From Gonocerus acuteangulatus (lineage: Eukaryota > Arthropoda > Insecta > Hemiptera > Coreidae), in NCBI GenBank assembly GCA_946811695.1, contig OX328132.1, forward strand, positions 95,094,456-95,158,455: a DNA stretch of 64,000 nucleotides. The letters run 5' to 3'. This document shows, one piece after another, positions 35,199 to 46,124 of this stretch (position 1 is its first letter; every line of letters begins with the position of its first letter). A program made the position numbers and the translations under genes. Below the pieces are notes generated by a model, which did not search any database, was not told the origin of the DNA, and saw only the letters and a program-made list of their open reading frames with translations.

Positions 35199-35609
35199 CA
35201 GAGTTGGGCAAACGTTAGCGCGCGCTAATACCTAATACCTTCCCGCTAATTTAGCGGTACTGATAAGAGCCTGCGCTAACGATTAGCGCATAGCGACGGC
35301 AGTGCGCTAATCGCTAATTCATTTAAAATGTTTAAATATCTTTGTAGCTAACTAGGAGGAATATTGAAGGTGGAATAAAAAAAGTATACTGGAAATGTTA
35401 TTAGTAATAACATTTCCAGTATACTTTTTTTATTCCACCTTCAATATTCCTCCTAGTTAGCTACAAAGATATTTAAACATTTTAAATGAATTAGCGATTA
35501 GCGCACTGCCGTCGCTATGCGCTAATCGTTAGCGCAGGCTCTTATCAGTACCGCTAAATTAGCGGGAAGGTATTAGGTATTAGCGCGCGCTAACGTTTGC
35601 CCAACTCTG
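35199..35609. mobile_element. fully palindromic hAT MITE, 411 bp, 8-bp target duplication
   Basis: The left arm starts CAGAGTTGGGCAAACGTTAG. The right arm is its mirror to 35609, with the centre at G 35404 and no spacer. I saw no clear mismatch between arms in the parts compared. TTGGTTGG flanks it on both sides (35191-35198 and 35610-35617). CAGAGTTGGGCAA plus an 8-bp duplication is diagnostic of hAT. It has no coding capacity. Confidence 0.92.
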
Positions 35610-35639
35610 TTGGTTGGTCCCTGTCTTGCTTGAACCTGG

Positions 35640-36138
35640 TTGGTGGGTTCTATCTGGACCGTTGATTGGTTGAATTTCGTTTCTTCTTTTTTCCTTAGGT
35701 TTAATCACCGGATGCCATAATTTGCTGAGCTTATACCCATCCACTTTGTTCAAATTTTCCGGGCATCCTACTATTTCTATGGCTTCCCTAATGATCCGTT
35801 CTTGGTAGTTTTCTATTTTCGCCAGAATACTTACTTTGTCGAACTGGATTGCATGATTTGTGTTGAAAAAATGTTCTGCTACCGCCGATTTTTCAGTATT
35901 GCCATTCTTAACCGTCTTCACATGTTCTGAGATTCTTGTACATACCAATCTTCCTGTTTGCCCAATATATTCTTTTCAGCAGGAGCATGGGATACTATAA
36001 ACACATGGTGATCTTAGCTTCAACTTGTCCTTGGGGTTATTTATTATTTGACTTATCTGCAGTCAGTGGTGTAAACTGTTTTGATGTTATTTTTCTTCAG
36101 AATCTTCGTAATCTTCTCTGTAGTTCCTTTCACGTAGG
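35640..36138 (-). pseudogene. Penelope-like GIY-YIG endonuclease, frameshifted
   Basis: It starts LPYVKGTTEKITKILKKNN, the linker before the endonuclease, then shifts frame. The next frame gives CVYSIPCSC, a stop (TGA), and EYIGQTGRLVCTRISEH. After these come NGNTEKSAVAEHFFNTNHA and the Arg/Glu helix QERIIREAIEI, then KLWHPVIKP. The order and motifs match the Penelope-like endonuclease. One frameshift and one stop make it inactive. Confidence 0.85.
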
Positions 36139-36282
36139 GGAGGATTACTTTTCTATAAAACGATTTTTTTCGCGCGAATTTCGCTCCAAAAACCATGTTC
36201 CGGTGGGCGGATTCTGCTGGTTAACGAACTTGACCTTTCAAATTAGACGAAAGATTTTTGTAGCAAATTTCATCAAAATCGG

Positions 36283-36321
36283 ACCATTATTCGCTGTGCT
36301 AGGCCGCGAATAATGGTCCAA
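36283..36321. repeat. hairpin at a family 1/mariner junction
   Basis: GGACCATTATTCGC and its exact complement GCGAATAATGGTCC are separated by 11 bases. The left arm begins in family 1 sequence (ATCGGACCATT), so the second arm is probably a template-switch product at the breakpoint. Confidence 0.75.
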
Positions 36322-38062
36322 TAATAAATAAGACAATAAATTTTGTTAACTGTTTTTAATACTAAAAAAAATCCATCGTACCTGCAGAGGTTGGTAAACC
36401 TACATCTCATGTTCAAACTGCCTGCCTTCTTTGAAGATGCAAAGATTCGCTCTTCTTAGCCACTCTTCGTTGGTGCTGAGTGCGATGGACTGAGGAGAGA
36501 CCAATCTACAAGCATTTTCCACTCTTTGGTGCAGTTATTCAACTGATGTTGCAGGATTATGATTGGCATAAACGATATTTTTCAAGTGTCCCCACAAGAA
36601 AAAGTCTAACTGAGTTAGATCGGGCGACCGAGGAGGCCAACAGATGGGGCCGTGAGGTCCTATCCACCGGTCCCGGTAGTGCCGATTTAAGTAACGTCTC
36701 ACTTGCAGAGAATTGTGTGCGGGACACCCATCAAGCTGCAGTATCATTCTTTGCCGATGCTGCAGAGGTACATCTTCTAGTAAAGCCCGCAATTGTTCTC
36801 TCAAGAAATTTAGAAACTGAGCTCCATTTAAATTATTTCGGTAGAAATAAGGAACAATTAATTTATTTCCGAGAAGTCCGCACCAAACGTTGATGCTGAG
36901 AACCACCTGGTGATGACAAGCATAGGAGATTATGGGATTTTCCTGGGCCCACGTTCGAAAATTCCAACGATTTAGCATAGTGTTGGTGGTGAACTTTGAT
37001 TCGTCAGTCTATAGGACATATGAAAGCATGTTTTCATCAACTACCAAATTCGACATTTGTGCAAGGAACGTTAGACGCCTGTCATAATCAGTGTCCCGGA
37101 GCCCCTGGACAAAATGAGAGCGATAAGGCTTGAAATTGTAAGTCCGTAGTACATCTCTAATTTTGTTCCTAAAACCTAAAACCCTTCCGGTATTTCGGAG
37201 AGAAAAATTTGGATTTTCCATAACATACAATAAAATATCCAGTTCCTCGTCGAAATTGCGCTGCCGATATCTTGGTCGATCAGCAACTGATCCAAATCTC
37301 CTCATATTGAGAGCAACACGAATAAATGTTTTGTGGCTCACTTGAGGACGAGCGGGAAATTTCTGGGAGTACAACACAGCTGCACGACGAGCGAGACCAC
37401 CACTTTCAATAAAACAATTGTACATATCAACTTTTTCCTCACGGGAAAACTGCACTCTTCGGTTCATTTTGACTAACTGATTAGTACTGAATGTAGGCAA
37501 GTAGGCATTGTTGTAATAGTTATCTATTTCCAGGAATTAAAGTTCGCTTACTTAAGACCATTTGGATAAACAATATCAGTGAATGTAAACAGCTCTACCT
37601 TCACCGAACATACAGGGGCTTATTTTTGTTTCTTCTCTGCATCTTTAAAAGAAACATTTATTACGAATTACACCTAATAAGTTAATTATTTATTTACAAA
37701 TAATTTCCCATGTAACAAAAGTAATGCAAAGCAGTTTAAAGTAATTAGTACCGAAACAATCAAAATGTATTTTGTTTCGAACTTTGAGCCATAACTTTGT
37801 TATCAATTGACCAAATTCAAATCTGATTGCATCATTGATTTCAGTGAAAAAAATCCTTTAAAATGATGTATTGAAAGGCATAGGATCCCGTTTGAAATTT
37901 CAAAGTTGTATAGGGTTTGGGGTACACCGAAATTTTTTTTTTCCAAAAACAGGCCAAAATCTTAAACTAGACTACAAATTATGAAATATGCATTTTTTTG
38001 TTTTATTAGTTATCCGTTCAAGAGAAATTCAGCCGGGCCATCTAAAAAGTACACCCTGTATA
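36322..38062 (-). mobile_element. mariner-type transposon, 3'-truncated
   Basis: The 5' end on the minus strand is TACAGGGTGTACTTTTTAGA, followed at the outer side by TA repeats (target TA). The transposase lies at 36400-37467 and a leader of about 590 bp lies between. The opposite terminal repeat was not found where the element meets the hairpin at 36283-36321. Confidence 0.7.
36400..37467 (-). pseudogene. mariner/Tc1-superfamily transposase, DD41D spacing, two stops
   Basis: From MNRRVQFSREEKVDMYNCF (helix-turn-helix region) the frame runs to a TAG at 36400-36402, about 355 codons. It is broken by TAG at 37009-37011, just before the first catalytic Asp (TDESKFTT), and by TAA at 36535-36537. 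The second Asp is in LQLDGCPAHNS. The third is in RSPDLTQLDFFLWGHLK. I count 41 residues between the second and third Asp, as in DD41D mariners. The length fits the family. Inactive. Confidence 0.9.
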
Positions 38063-38195
38063 TATATACAAATTTGAACCACCGTTATTTTCGGTCTCTA
38101 GGGGTTCAGAAACGCAAAATTTTCTAGTCGGCACTTCCGGATTGCGTCATCAGGTCAAACTTATAAGCGGGGTTCCTCCCTATGGGGGAGGTACA

Positions 38196-39228
38196 ACTCT
38201 AATTTTCTCAGCTTGTACACATTTGTTTTCAACGATTCATTACAATTTTTAAATCAGCATTATATTAATTAATTAAATAAAGGGTAATGCATACTCAATG
38301 AGCACAATTATCTCATTCAAACCGTAATATTTATTCAAAACGTAGAAATTAAGAGAAGCTTCTACTTAGGGACAACGTTTCGAAAATCACTACTCTTCCA
38401 AAAATGATCCTACAGACTGCCGAATCTCACAAAAGTTGTAAAATGTAATCAGCTTTCCATTGGTATATTCAGAACTGAGGTTGTCTCTCAATTTCATAAT
38501 GTAATTGGAATTCTAGAGTGAAAAACATCATATACATAAAAGTAATATGTTTATTTTCGTGATATTATCAGAAATAAATGAAAATTATTCTTTATGAAAT
38601 TGATATTTTATGATTATAGTAAGTCTTAAATAAAAGTTGAATAAAAGGAAGAAAAAATTCATCGAAAATTATTAACGATCTTACAACTGGCCTCATGGAA
38701 GAATACACAGATGACACCAATAATCAAGCGAGGTCAGATCAGGGTATTTGGCCGGCCAATCCATACGCCAAATCTCCCAATCCAAATAATAATGTGTCTT
38801 GATTGATCATATCATTCGTAGCCCAATTCACCTTGATGTACATTCTCAAAACCGTTGAATAAACTGTTAAAATTTCTGAACTACTCATAACCCAAATATG
38901 ACTGTTTTACATAATTTCCCAAAGGCGCTAAATATAGCAAATACATTCTGAAAACTAATCTTTTATTCGAAATTGTGTTCTTGAGAAGTTATAACATATT
39001 TAAATAAATCAGTTATTTATAAATCAGAGTTGAAGAAAACCATCTATAGACATGAGTCATAGGAGACTGCCTGGAATAAATGTCCTATAAATAGATTTCA
39101 TTTTAACGACTTTTGAGCATGTTGTTATGCATGTATGAGTACTTATTCCATAATTGGAATTCTAAATGGATCAAATGTATCGAGATCGGAGGGATACCAG
39201 GCCAGGCAACGAACAGTTATAGATGGAA
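38196..39228. other. non-coding AT-rich stretch
   Basis: No gene. An ACAACGTTTCGAAAATCACT motif at about 38383 vaguely resembles the hammerhead 3' box but lacks the partner box. A patch near 38700-38780 (CTCATGGAAGAATACACAGA and onward) could be eroded transposon sequence. Confidence 0.35.
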
Positions 39229-39346
39229 ATTTTTGGAACACAATTTTTGACTTCGTAACTTTGTTTGGGCTGGATAGGAGGTGAACATATCAAAAGTCCT
39301 CGCCCGTAGCCTTTGTGCCGGGGGGGAGGGGGGGTTTAGAAGGTCC

Positions 39347-39392
39347 CATTTTTCGGGGTTTCACTGAGATATAAGTGAAACCCCGAAAAATG
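39347..39392. repeat. perfect 19-bp hairpin inside family 3
   Basis: CATTTTTCGGGGTTTCACT is followed by eight bases and its exact complement. Elsewhere in family 3 this place reads straight through (TTTCACTTATATCTCGG), so the hairpin marks a local inverted duplication. Confidence 0.85.
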
Positions 39393-39550
39393 ACGCAGGG
39401 TTTCCGAGATATAGGAAACCAAAAAGCCAAAAAGTGACTTATTTTTTATTTTATTTTTAAATATGTATAAATCTTTGCAGGCAGTTGCTAAATTCAAATC
39501 TTCCTTGATAATAAAAATACTATCTACTGTTCTATAGATGTGCCCACCCA

Positions 39551-39769
39551 GTGTCTAATACCAAAGAAATAATTTGTTGTGAGTTAAGTAAAATTATTTA
39601 TCAAAACTCAAACAACATTGAATTACAACTCCTCTTTGCTGGAAAAATAGTAGGCTTTCTGGCTAATCCCTTACTGGTTCCGACAAGAGTCTGGAGCATT
39701 GGAGTACAGTCCAGTCAACGAATCCTTAAAAACAGCTATAGGTGGAAATTTTTGGAACACAATTTTTGA
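39551..39769 (+). pseudogene. 72-codon frame in family 3 arm, copy 1
   Basis: It reads MSNTKEIICCELSKIIYQN, SNNIELQLLFAGKIVGFLA and NPLLVPTRVWSIGVQ, then ends in family 3 sequence. No family recognised. It recurs almost unchanged in the opposite arm (40756-40974). The last third is plainly repeat sequence, so it could be a captured exon fragment or chance. Confidence 0.3.
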
Positions 39770-40755
39770 CTTCGTAACTTTGTTTGGCTGGATAGGAGGT
39801 GAACATATCAAAAGTCCTTGCCCGTAGCCTTTTGAAGGAAAATACATAAAATAGTAAAGTTATATATATTCTTGAAGAGAATGTAATGCTCTACAACCCT
39901 ATAAACGGCATTTATTTTTTAGGTTTATTCTTAAAGAGATATCCGGTCAAAAATAGCAAAAAGTGTGTTTTTTCCCAAAATGACAGACATTCAAGAGCGG
40001 ATATTTCGAAAACTAAAGATATCTCGAGAAACTTTATGAAGTAGAACCTGTAGCATATTTAATCAGCATTCATTTGTTATAGAATGGTCATGTCGCTAAG
40101 ACTCACGGTTTCCGAGATATAAGTGAAATCCTGAAAAATGGGGCCTTCTAAAGCTCCCCTCCCCCCCGGCACATAGGCTACGGGCGAGGACTTTTGATAC
40201 GTTGACCTCCTAACTAGCCGAAACAAACTTATGAAGTCAAAAATTGTGTTCCAAACATTTTCATCTCTAAATCTTAGTTACCTGGACTATTAGTCGCTAA
40301 ATTTTAGATTTCACGATGAACATTGAAATTATTTTTACGTTTGAAGGAAAATACATAAAATAGCAAAGTAATATATATTATTGAAGGGAATGCTATACTC
40401 TAAAACCCTATAACCATAATTTTTTTTGGGTTCATCGTTGAAGAGTTATCCCGTTAAAAAGGGGGAAAATATGCGGCGAAAGTGTTTTTCCCCAAAATGA
40501 CCGACTTTCAAGAGCGGATATTTCGAAACCTAAAGATATCTCGAAAAACTTTGTAGAATAGAACGTGTAAGAAAATTAATCATCTTTCATTTGTTATAGA
40601 ATAGTCATGTCGCTAGGACGCAGGGTTTCCGAGATATAAGTGAAAACCCGAAAAATGGGACCTTCTAAACCCCCCCCCCTCCCCCCGGCACAAAGGCTAC
40701 GGGCAAGGACTTTTGATATGTTCACCTCCTATCCAGCCCAAACAAAGTTACGAAG

Positions 40756-40974
40756 TCAAAAATTGTGTTCCAAAAATTTCCACCTATAGCTGTTTTTAAG
40801 GATTCGTTGACTGGGCTGTACTCCAATGCTCCAGACTATTGTCGGAACCAGTAAGGGATTAGCCAGAAAGCCTACTATTTTTCCAGCAAAGAGGAGTTGT
40901 AATTCAATGTTGTTTGAGTTTTGATAAATAATTTTACTTAACTCACAACAAATTATTTCTTTGGTATTAGACAC
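40756..40974 (-). pseudogene. 72-codon frame in family 3 arm, copy 2
   Basis: Mirror copy of 39551-39769 with two residue changes (R to I at position 46, S to P at 54). Retention of the frame may reflect recent duplication rather than selection. Confidence 0.3.
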
Positions 40975-41101
40975 TGGGTGGGCACATCTATAGAACAGTA
41001 GATAGTATTTTTATTATCAAGGAAGATTTGAATTTAGCAGCTGCCTGCAAAGATTTATACATATTTAAAAATAAGTCACTTTTTGGCTTGGATACAGTAT
41101 A

Positions 41102-41682
41102 CTTACATCACGACACAATGGGAAAAATTAAGTACTCCCGGGGCTGTGTTGTATTACATTTAGGCAGACGCCAACATGTTTTAGAATTTTTAGAACACTA
41201 GATATTTTCTTATGATTGTAGCTGTGGGGGGGGGGAGTATTATTTTCGAGTCGAATCGCGGTCAACGTGAACGTATTTCGCCAGAACTCAACATTCTGAA
41301 TTCCTTGGCTCTCTTCCAGTCCATCCTATTCTAATTATAGAAATACACGCCATCTGTTCAGAATTCTTCAGCACAAGTAATTTAGAAAGGACATACTTGC
41401 AATGCGAGAAGAAAAAAAGAGTTATTTGTTAAGTTATACTTATTTAATTGTTAAAAGATGTTACTTATACTGGTCAATTGTTAATTTAAATAATTGCAAT
41501 AAGAAGTATGCTCATTAAAATATGAATAAATAATTACTGGCCTTTAATTGCATACAACCGCTCACAAGGTATGAAAATTATAATTTGTGATCACGTTGTA
41601 TGCAGCTCAGACACTGGCTTTCTACTGGCTTGAAAATATCAATTACTTTAATGTAGTACTTATTGTCATATTCTCTGCAATA

Positions 41683-41733
<51 letters not shown>

Positions 41734-42058
41734 CTATGCTTAAATTAAATAAATAGAACGTATCAGGGGAAAGTGTTGGCAAATCTGTGAAACATTTTTA
41801 TGGGTCTCATACGAAGAATACTTTCTGTGCATTTATGCTTAATCGCCTGGCCGGCGAACGTCAGTGAACTGTCCTTGTAATAAGTTTTGCTAAATTTTTA
41901 TGCTCAGGTGAACAAAAATTTGAATTGTCTACATTTGTTCTTTTTTATTTTTAAGCTTGCTTCCTCTTGTCCATAGAGGGAACGAAAGGCTCCGCAACCT
42001 AAAACAAGAATACCAAATGTTCCTAATGTCTTGCATTAGAGTATTAACGACCCTTTAT
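41102..42058. other. non-coding stretch
   Basis: It contains a G-run at 41225-41235 and a TA tract at 41685-41731. No gene was seen. Confidence 0.45.
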
Positions 42059-42250
42059 AAAAACAGTCCGACTCGCAGGAACTGCGTCATCTTAGCGTGG
42101 TTCCGTTTTTATCCTTAGAGTCATTTGGAAAGATATAAGAAATATACACAGTTATCTTGTTCGACCTTTCGTGAAATAATTTTAAGGCGTGACAGAGAGC
42201 CAGTATACCTGAAATTCACCCTACAGTAGGGTCGGGACAGTAAAATAATT
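42059..42250 (+). mobile_element. family 1, 5' end only
   Basis: The A-run, then CAGTCCGACTCGCAGGAACT and CTTAGCGTGGTTCCG, with about 180 bp of adjoining element. It then meets the 3' end of an oppositely oriented copy. Confidence 0.75.
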
Positions 42251-42255
42251 ACTGA

Positions 42256-43250
42256 ATTTTTAGCGCGGTTCCTCCCTCCCTCCATAGGGAGGAACCCCTC
42301 TTATTGGGCTGACCTCATAACGCAATCCGGAACTGCAGAAGAGAAAATTTCAGAACCCCTAGAGAACGAAAATCTGGTCTGACTACGATGAAATTTGGTA
42401 CAAAAATCATTCGTCTAATTTGAAAGTTAACCAGCAGAATCCGTCTGGAATCGGAACATGGTTTTTGGAGCGAAATTCGCGCGAAGAAATCGTTGCGTTT
42501 ACTTCATATGCTTGCAAGTACTAGTTCAATAGGTTTATTGGCCTAGAAATACGAATGAAACCATTTTTAACGCAATAGCTTTAACCTCTTTCGAGAAAAT
42601 TGGAAGCATAGTTGTCGAAAAACGTTTTTGGTTAGGTTACTTAGAATCATGGGATTCAGTTGAAAAATTTTCTGCATGTTTTAAATTCATATAAACCCAA
42701 TTTTTAAATTTTGGATACGTTTGAAGTTAAGGAAGGATTAGAATAAAATATTTTATTAATATTTTCCTCAATATCTAGAAAACGGTTAAGAATCTAGTTA
42801 GACAAAAGGTTATCAATTGAAAGCGTACTAAATGCTCTACAGAAAAGATTCTCAAGCAATGTTCGATTAGGCGATGTCAATCGGAGAACTAAGTTCTATA
42901 AACTTCAAATATGTTTGTTTTGTTCTTTTGAACGGGGTTTTGTCTTTGTTTAAATCATTTTTTAATTGTCTTTTTTTGTTTTATATTGCATTTATCAGTA
43001 AAATTAGTATTATAGTAAAATAAAATAAGAAACAGTAAGTAGTGTGTTTCTTGAGCGAACCTTGACTAGGCAGGTATGAGGTATGGACCCTTGCAACCGT
43101 GACCTATTTGGAATCATAAATTACGAATATTTCATGAAAGGTCTAACCAAAATTATAACTGTTTCTATATGAACCTTTCCAAATGACATAAGGGATAAGA
43201 ACGGAACCGTGCTAAGATGATGCAGTTCCTGCGCGTCGGACATTTTTTCT
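42256..43250 (-). mobile_element. family 1, complete copy without the TA tract
   Basis: The 3' hairpin and TTTTTAGCGCGGTTCC start at 42256, and the 5' end (GCAGTTCCTGCGCGTCGGAC) closes at about 43243. At the position of the microsatellite it reads CGAAAATCTGGTCTGACTAC with no TA repeat. This shows the element can exist without it. Confidence 0.78.
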
Positions 43251-44351
43251 TTTAAAACTGGGAATAATGGGAAATATACACACTGATAAACAGAAAATTG
43301 GATCAATTGGGAGCGTGAATTTATCAGAATATAAATTGATCATTAATGATCATCATTTTTGTTTTCGGACTAAACGTTTTGAGAACTCGTGTGAAGACTT
43401 CACTCTGAAAATAAAATAAATCTTCAATTAGGAGTGGGTTTTGAAAGGCAATATTTAATTGAGTCCCAGGTGGCCGCTATTTCTGTTTTATAGCCATGAA
43501 ACTCGCTGTATAAAATTTAAAACTAATAAAAAACATGTATTTTTTAGTAAAAAAAAAAAAAAGGACCAGTTGAAGAGAATATTTACCATTTGTTTTTCTC
43601 TGTCATTATTTAAATTTCTTATTCTAAGTGCACAATAGATCGTACTTAGCTTTTTACCAATCAAAATTTATTCATATAAATCCACAAATTAAAAAAAGTA
43701 GTCTGCGCCTACAAAAATTAGCATTATGGCTTGCTGTGGTTAAGAAAGCTATCTATAATTTCCATCAAACATCAAATCTGTAAGAAGGTATATTATGAGG
43801 ATGTTATTAATTACTTTTTTACTAAGCAAGTTAAATGGTATCTAAAATCTTTTGACTGGAATATGAAATGTTTATATATATTTATAGATGTGAATTTATT
43901 AATCATTTGGATGTGTAATATCTCTTATAAGAGAAGCAACTTCATTTAAAAGAAGCTTTCTTATTTTACACAGGGCCTCACAGCATATAGCATCAACTCT
44001 TGAGCGATTGAAAGTTAGCCTATAGCAATGTAGGAACTTTATCCTAGATGTTCAAACGCTGCCTCAGAGTTTAAACTATTATTTTCTTTGAGGCAGTTAT
44101 GCATTGTGCAGTGATTTTATCTTTAATGAGTTGATTCTATTATCTAATAGATTGGCATAAGTCTGAGATGAGGAAGGGAAGCTATCGTCATTCATTCCCC
44201 CCTTGGCGTGGAAGGCTGCCAGGCTCGTGCGAGCACTGGCATACTTATCGCAGATTGTAACTTTTCACAGATAATTCAAAATTTTAAGACTGCATTACAG
44301 CAATAATATATCATTCCCTAATGATTTATCCAAGATATAAATAAATATATG
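43251..44351. other. non-coding stretch
   Basis: AT-rich, no supported gene or element. Confidence 0.45.
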
Positions 44352-45333
44352 TAGGGTGGCCCATATAAACGGGCCACAGAGAAGTAACCCTAAACGGTTG
44401 GATATATCAACATTTTTCAAAGGAGTAAAGTTGTAGTTCTCACAAGATCTATAAAATGATGCCCTAGGAAATACATTAAGAATAAAACGTTCTAAGTACA
44501 CAAATAGACCTTTGAAGAGAAGGCTTCCCTCAATATCCATATGTTGTACTACATTTTTTAAAAGTACTAAAAAGTCTTGGAAGAACTGTGTAAACGGATT
44601 TTTGATGAGTCAAGTAGTTCTCTGTAAATATAAGTTTTTATTTGAATGAATTTACAAAAAAAAAAATACTTTAATTTATTCGCTTTCTATTTTTCATTGG
44701 GTAGGGGTAATTCAGCATGGGAGAGTGTGCTCAGCATTCAGCGAAACTATTCCTTTTAGTCTAAACTAAAAAAAAATAAATAAATAAAAATTGGGACTTT
44801 AAGCAGAAGAGGTACCAAAATTTCAGATCGCAAATAATGAAGGAGTTGGTGTCTTTTGAGGCCTGTTGACATGATTTGTACTGCGGGGAAGAATAGAATT
44901 AATGAGTTTAAATTTACTGCTTGGGTAACTTCTGGGCTATTTCTGGGCATAAGGCTCAGATGCAGTGCGATACTCTTTCTCGCACTCACCATGCACCGAC
45001 ACCATATCCACAATTTCATTACACATATTAAAAATACATATTAAAAATTCTGAGGACAGTTAAGAATGAAAACAGTAGCAGTAAGGAACTGCAAGATGAG
45101 ATCTAATTCAGTCATCATCTCTTAATCCTTAAACTTATCCACCACCTCTTATTTATTATTTATATCCCCCGCAAAACTAATCATGTCAATAGGCCATAAG
45201 TAAAGCTTTATTTTATATATCATATTTTATAGATCTCGACGAGAACTACAGCTTTGCTTCTTTCAAAAATTTTGATATCTGCAACTGTTTAAGAGTTATT
45301 TCTCTTGCGGCCCGCTTAACTGGGCCACCCTGT
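44352..45333. mobile_element. mariner/Tc-like element with long inverted termini, non-autonomous
   Basis: Left: AGGGTGGCCCATATAAACGG, then GCCACAGAGAAGTAACCC. Right, as complement: CAGGGTGGCCCAGTTAAGCG, then GGCCGCAAGAGAAATAAC. The inverted match extends about 60 bp with roughly 75 percent identity by eye. The flanking TA (TG on the left) fits a TA target. No transposase is recognisable in the 980 bp. Confidence 0.7.
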
Positions 45334-45708
45334 ATATTTATTTGGGCATTATACTGTTTTCACGATTTCCTTTGTGTTGTAGATTCCTATGTGTTGACTC
45401 AAGGGGCGAACGAAGGCAACAGTTCACCACCCTTCTTCACGATGTTTATAAGTGAAATGTTTGAAGATTTATATTTGAGTGCGGAATAGGAGACATTCAT
45501 TTAGTGTTGAGACTTGTGCACGAGTTTTCTATCCTTATTATTTGATGAATTAAGTTTAATTATTGAAGGGGAGGGAACTATTCACTCTTCTGCACGATTT
45601 TGGTGGATTCCTAGACAGGAAAAAAAAAAAACAAACATTCGCGGCACATAGATATGTGCAATTAATTGGTCTAAGACCTACTGACAAAGTCCTGTTATTT
45701 ACTTCACT
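45334..45708. other. non-coding stretch
   Basis: No supported gene. It shares the segment GGCAACAGTTCACCA with the stretch near 46228, so both may belong to one eroded repeat interrupted by the hAT-like element. Confidence 0.35.
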
Positions 45709-45716
45709 ACTGGACA

Positions 45717-46116
45717 CAGGGCCGCCACATCTCAGAGCCGGGCCCAGGACCAGATCACGGGCCCCCACTTCTCAGAGCCAGTCTGAAAATTCTAGTACTT
45801 TGCTATAGGACTTTGGACATTTTAAAATTATTTTCATCTTGAGTTTTGAGAATAAAAGCCGACAATCCGTGCTACAAAGGTCACTTTCGGTACTTGTAGT
45901 TTTAATACGACTCCTAATGAAATACATATACTATTCTGGGACTGCACTTGTATTTTCGTTTATGTTACATTAAAAAAATATAGATCTCATTGCAATAAAT
46001 ATAGGCTCCGACCGTCCATATTTCTAAACCCCATTCTTTTTACAAGCTCATGACCTATACATTTTTTTTTCAATTAGCGAGTACCCGGCAGCCCCCCCCC
46101 CCATGTGGCGGCCCTG
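45717..46116. mobile_element. hAT-like non-autonomous element, 8-bp target duplication
   Basis: The termini CAGGGCCGCCACAT and ATGTGGCGGCCCTG form inverted repeats. ACTGGACA duplicates on both sides (45709-45716 and 46117-46124). Length 400 bp, no coding capacity, with a C-run near 46092-46102. Confidence 0.85.
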
Positions 46117-46124
46117 ACTGGACA

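Larger units (their letters stand above)
34971..36152 (-). mobile_element. 5'-truncated Penelope-like element with 13-bp target duplication
   Basis: CTATAAAACGATT precedes (34958-34970) and follows (36153-36165) the insertion. The contents in minus-strand order are the end of a reverse transcriptase linker, GIY-YIG endonuclease, a non-coding 3' region interrupted by the palindromic MITE, and a hammerhead-like core near the 3' end. Length without the MITE is about 760 bp, so it is a 3' fragment, as expected from target-primed insertion. Confidence 0.82.
34186..38195 (+). mobile_element. family 1 copy split by nested insertions
   Basis: The 5' end (A-run, then GTCCGACTCGCAGGAACTG) starts near 34189. 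Family 1 sequence runs to about 34970, resumes at 36153-36290 and resumes again at about 38063-38195, where GGGGTTCCTCCCTATGGGGG is cut short. Between these lie a Penelope-like insertion (itself carrying a hAT MITE) and a mariner. The order of events can be read from the nesting. Confidence 0.8.
39229..41101. mobile_element. family 3 repeats, inverted arrangement
   Basis: The recurring unit is GGAAATTTTTGGAACACAAT, GACTTCGTAACTTTGTTTGG, AGGAGGTGAACATATCAAAA, CCTCGCCCGTAGCC, a G/C homopolymer, then ATATCTCGGAAACCCTGCG. It occurs in both orientations at about 39229, 39746, 40140-40260 and 40690-40800. The outer arms, about 39430-39835 and 40696-41100, are nearly identical inverted repeats that each contain the same 72-codon frame. 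A further copy is at 57095-57510. I cannot assign a superfamily. Confidence 0.6.

Noticed and set aside
36480..36893. 137-codon plus-strand frame
   Set aside because: Antisense shadow of the mariner transposase, which carries the recognisable motifs on the minus strand.
34068..38062. A single 4-kb Tc/mariner element bounded by CAGGGTGT and TACACCCTG
   Set aside because: Only about nine terminal bases match; sequences diverge immediately inside, and the interval contains a separate family 1 copy starting at 34189.
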